DNA of 64,000 nucleotides from Zygnema cylindricum (Eukaryota > Streptophyta > Zygnematophyceae > Zygnematales > Zygnemataceae), in contig JBBHKE010002528.1 of the NCBI GenBank assembly GCA_037447655.1, positions 62,001 through 126,000 on the forward strand, in the 5' to 3' direction. The notes beneath the pieces were generated by a model. The model did not search any database. It saw only the letters and a program-made list of their open reading frames with translations, and was not told the origin of the DNA. The position numbers were made by a program, and so were the translations under genes. Positions 60,701 through 64,000 of this stretch are shown one piece after another (position 1 is the first letter of the stretch; every line of letters starts with the position of its first letter).

Positions 60701-63700
60701 ACGAAGAAAAATCCCCAAGTGCAATTTAAAAAGAGACTCGAAAAGAGAAAAGAAAAGACATAAGAAATTAAGAACAATATCTACAAGGCATAAAAACAAA
60801 CGACTCATTGACTGAGCAATTGCAAAAAGAGAGCAAAACCAGTGATGAAAGCCAGTGACTGATTCAAGAAAGCATTTAAGAAAAGCAGCAGCCCAAGGAT
60901 AGTGACAAACGACAAAAACGATGGTGTCATACTTGTCTGTTTAGTCGCAATATACAGGACACACAATAATTATACATCCTTGTCCGATGTACAACATATT
61001 GTTCTTTTCCATTCTTTAGTCATAGCAGACCATTGATATGCACAACTCAAAAGACAAAAAGATTTCAACGTCCCTAAATATCCCTCAGCAAATAGAAGAA
61101 GGCTCAGAGCCTTCTTCAAAAAGGCAGACAGTACATAGCCAGAACGTACATTTTTTTCACAACCCCAACCAGTGTGACCTGTCTCCAGAGAGCGAAGGGC
61201 CTTCTGGAATGACTCCTGGAAAGTTCGGCCAATAGCCATAGCTTCACCCACTGATTTCATTTGTGTCGTCAGGGTAGGCTCCGAGCCTGGGAATTTCTCA
61301 AACGCAAAACGGGGAATCTACACACAATGGAAAACCAAACATTGACATCTAAGAGGACGTCTCTTGAACTCTGAAGACGTCATAAAAACCTCAAACAACA
61401 AGTCTGAGAACAGGATCAGTATACATCTTTACTGAAAGAATTGACAAACATACATACACCGAAGTTTTTTCAACTGGTGGATCGTGCCCATGCAACTGCC
61501 CTGTTCAAGCCATTATCTCAATAAAATATGATCACATATGGTTGGAGATTGCAACAACAATTATGGATCCTTCTGAGTAAATCAAGATGAACCAAGCACG
61601 TATTGCAGGCATTCTCAAGTCCCACATGTCTTAATACAACGTCAAAACCGACTTCCTGGGCTACAAGTGCCAACCTTTGTAACCACATAGTCAATAGATG
61701 GCTCAAAACTGGCAGGAGTCTTCTTGGTGATGTCATTTGGGAGTCTGTCGAGGGTATATCCTATTGACAACTTGGCGGCCATTTTGGCGATAGGAAACCC
61801 GGTTGCTTTGGAGGCCAGAGCTGACGAGCGGGACACCCGAGGGTTCATTTCAATCACCATGACTTCCCCGTCCTTTGGATTTACAGCAAATTGCACATTG
61901 GAACCTCCACACTCCACTCCAATTTCTCTGATGATTGCAATCGAATAATCACGAAGCCTCTGCAACCAACATTGAGATGAGATGGTGAGCTCAACAATTT
62001 TTTTTATTTTTTTTTAACGCGAATATTTCCCAGAATGGTAAATGCCAAGCTTAATTATAACATACTGCAGACACACTACAGACACACTTCCGTCTGGATT
62101 GAGATTAAAGAAAAAACTCACAGAAAAATAATCCACGAGTTGATAAATCAAACAAGAATCCATTATCACTCCAATTATGCAGTCGCTGTAAGAGTTTTTC
62201 TCTGACCAAAGAAGGTATTAATGAACCCACGTTTCTCATGAACATTAACTTAATGCATCACTAAGCAAATGACAGTAAACCTGAAATTCACTACAAATGT
62301 CGAAAGTCAACAAACTCTTTACCATGCTGTTTGTGTGAGACAATTCTGAACACCCAGATGGCCAAACCGGCTGTTCTTTTCGTGATGTAAACAATGGAGC
62401 TAGTGTGAGTCCACAGAAACACTCCATACAACTACTCCGCAAGATAAATTGGACCACAAACTGGCATGCAACTTTCACTGTGTTTCTCCATAACATGGAT
62501 CTTAACCTTTAATAACAGCAGTCATGCAATGTACCAACTTAAGCTTGCACAAAAAAACGGAGTTGTTGAAAAAAAGAAACAAATAAAGAGTGCAGCACTA
62601 GGTAGACGAGGTTACTTACTGTACCTTAAAATCTGACAGATGTTACAGGGTGGCCGAGTTGCATCAAATTTGGGACCATGTGAAGCACGGCAACATTCAA
62701 ACAGGCAGCTCCAGTATTATCTGTGAGATATAATTCGATCTTTTAAAGCCATCATGAGGTAGTTTGGCCGAGAAATTCACCTGATATTCCTTATCGGTTA
62801 AGGTCTGAGCAGGTGCAACTGTGATAGAATCGCCCGTGTGGACACCCATGGGATCAATGTTCTCAATGGAACAAATAATCACGACATTGTCAGCTAAGTC
62901 ACGCATCACTTCCAGCTCATATTCCTTCCATCCAAGAAGGGATTTATCGATCAAAACCTGCAAACAGGTTTGACTTGGTATGAGCTCAGAAGTAGCACGG
63001 GTGGTTCACAAATATAGACTGCTATTTATTTTTTTGAATGATAAGCAATCATTGGTTTAAAAGTACAAAAGCTGTCAATCAGTTTTTCAAGAATGCATGG
63101 CTCATACAACAAAGTTTTTTGTTTCTTTCTTCGGCAACCAAAGTCCAGTAATTTCAGAGAAAACTTTGATTTCTCATACAAGAACTCCAACATAAAAGCA
63201 TGAGATCAAATAATACAATAACAAACCATAATACATATATTTTTTCATTAGCTTCCTTCATTTGGTGTGGCCGAAATATAATGTGCACCACTAGAAGAAC
63301 TAACATGATAGCAATAAGTTCATGCTTGAACTGATGTATTCAGGCTGGCTGAATTTTGGGTCAAATTTAGGCTGATTTGAGGAAATCAAGTACACCAGCC
63401 GTTGCTATTAGAGTTAGTGAATTAATAGTGTTGGCACTTTACTTGAATTAAATAAATGAAACTTCGCAACGTGGCTTATTGTGGGCACTTAATTAGATAA
63501 ACACTAATTTATGATTTCGGGTAAAAAAACACTACTTGAAATTCAAGTGATTAACTCTAATAGGGATGGACGGTGTACCTGACTTGTTGCACTTGCAGCC
63601 AGACCTGACCTACAAATCTGCTCAAATTCATCTCTGTTATATGCGATACCGCCTCCAGATCCTCCAAGGGTGAAAGCAGGTCGAATGATCAATGGGTAAG

Positions 63701-63731
63701 TTCCAATCTCCTCTGCAATTTGAAAGCATTC
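54759..63731 (-). CDS. CARB: Carbamoyl-phosphate synthase large subunit, plastid type (3' part)
   Basis: Fourteen exons join in frame to the last 957 aa: 63731-63579, 62957-62781, 61959-61675, 61317-61150, 60620-60381, 60170-60090, 59414-59202, 58801-58649, 58278-58089, 57888-57692, 56646-56459, 56147-55835, 55571-55316 and 55018-54759. The N-terminal part is beyond the right edge. The enzyme makes carbamoyl phosphate from bicarbonate, ammonia (delivered from glutamine by the small subunit CARA) and two ATP, for arginine and pyrimidine synthesis. Visible landmarks in order: first ATP-grasp ([43 protein letters not shown]); the oligomerisation region; second half start ([46 protein letters not shown]); second ATP-grasp ([56 protein letters not shown]); and the MGS-like allosteric domain ([33 protein letters not shown]). 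All introns are GT-AG. The second exon model starting CTCAAGCAG at 60620 was chosen over a longer acceptor because it fits the family. Confidence 0.96.
55155..55258. repeat. Short-period tandem repeat in the last CARB intron
   Basis: About ten degenerate units of roughly 9-10 bp built around 'atgtgtt(a/c/g)' (for example gttcatgtgttcatgtgttt). It lies between the last two exons. Confidence 0.75.
56776..56959. mobile_element. TA-flanked MITE in a CARB intron
   Basis: The left end CACCGCCCATCGCTATTACA and the inverse complement of the right end, CACTGCCTAATGGTAATA, are diverged inverted repeats flanked by TA (56774-56775 and 56960-56961). It shares interior blocks such as 'aattaaatagtgttatta' with the copies at 59596 and 63393. 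Length is 184 bp. Confidence 0.65.
59596..59787. mobile_element. TA-type MITE in a CARB intron, degenerate borders
   Basis: The left end cagggcccattgctgttgga and right end cagcaacgggcggtg are inverted repeats of the same family. The interior matches the 63393 copy (aatttatgattt, gggtaaaaaaa, cactcaaattagag). The TA borders have decayed. Length is about 192 bp. Confidence 0.65.
63393..63575. mobile_element. TA-flanked MITE at a CARB 5' splice site
   Basis: The left end CACCAGCCGTTGCTATTAGA and the inverse complement of the right end, CACCGTCCATCCCTATTAGA, match well, with TA at 63391-63392 and 63576-63577. The right TA is part of the intron's GTA donor on the minus strand (exon ends at 63579, GT at 63578-63577). 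Length is 183 bp. Confidence 0.8.
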
Positions 63732-64000
63732 CTGTAAGGCAGAAAGAGCATGTCAACCACATGAAAGAGCATGTCAACCACATCAGTCCCTACAGCCTAA
63801 ACAGAAAAAATGTGAAATTTGTAAATAAAAAAAACATGATTAAGAATTAGAAGAGGCATATTATAAACCAGAGGCTTTTTACCTTTGGACATCAAATAGA
63901 ATTCAGTTACATAATATTACATGTGCAGCCTCAAGTGCACATATATTTACCACATTCTGTAATTTCAATAAAAACTTTCCTTTCTAAATAAATGTTCTTA
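63732..64000. other. CARB intron running off the window
   Basis: No further exon was recognised before the edge. The next upstream exon, which should encode the start of the first ATP-grasp domain, is outside the window. Confidence 0.6.

Noticed and set aside
63393-63575. A full introner (a transposon carrying both splice sites)
   Set aside because: Only the donor coincides with the element. The other end reads GGTGTA rather than an acceptor, and the intron continues to 62958.

Overview
The window looks like nuclear DNA of a streptophyte (a land plant or a close algal relative). The evidence is: spliceosomal genes with many short exons; plastid-type proteins (the large subunit of carbamoyl-phosphate synthetase and a CIA30/Rossmann protein); a mitochondrial protein resembling a plant-type complex I subunit; a plant-style extracellular leucine-rich-repeat protein; and an intron-containing elongator tRNA-Met, which is typical of plants. 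I cannot name the clade. Angiosperm CARB genes, as I remember them, have few introns, whereas this one has at least 13, so a non-flowering lineage is my guess.

Layout. Positions 1-9.1 kb are decayed retroelements: a deleted, chromodomain-bearing Ty3/Gypsy element between LTR-like repeats, a third LTR piece, an assembly gap, and the C-terminal remnant of a LINE-like reverse transcriptase. Positions 9678-14494 hold one complete hAT transposon with inverted ends and a perfect 8-bp target duplication; its BED/hAT transposase is nearly intact. Positions 15.7-35.3 kb carry three minus-strand genes whose exons I could join in frame from start to stop: a CIA30/NAD(P)-binding protein (626 aa), a Gfo/Idh/MocA oxidoreductase (362 aa) and a DUF72 protein (454 aa). 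Positions 37.96-39.07 kb hold a small three-exon mitochondrial membrane protein. Position 40.4 kb has tRNA-Met(CAU). Positions 40.5-49 kb are a nest of non-autonomous DNA transposons. Positions 50.0-52.5 kb are a two-exon LRR protein on the plus strand. From 54.8 kb to the right edge lie the last 14 exons of CARB on the minus strand; its N-terminus is outside the window.

The genes do not form a pathway or an operon. CARB supplies carbamoyl phosphate for arginine and pyrimidine synthesis in the plastid. The other proteins are separate housekeeping or uncharacterised proteins. The most notable signals are the transposon families and their effect on genes: a short TA-flanked element inserted within the 5' splice site of a CARB intron, a tandem duplication that copied half of the tRNA gene, two introns that appear to start with GC, and an 18-nt microexon.
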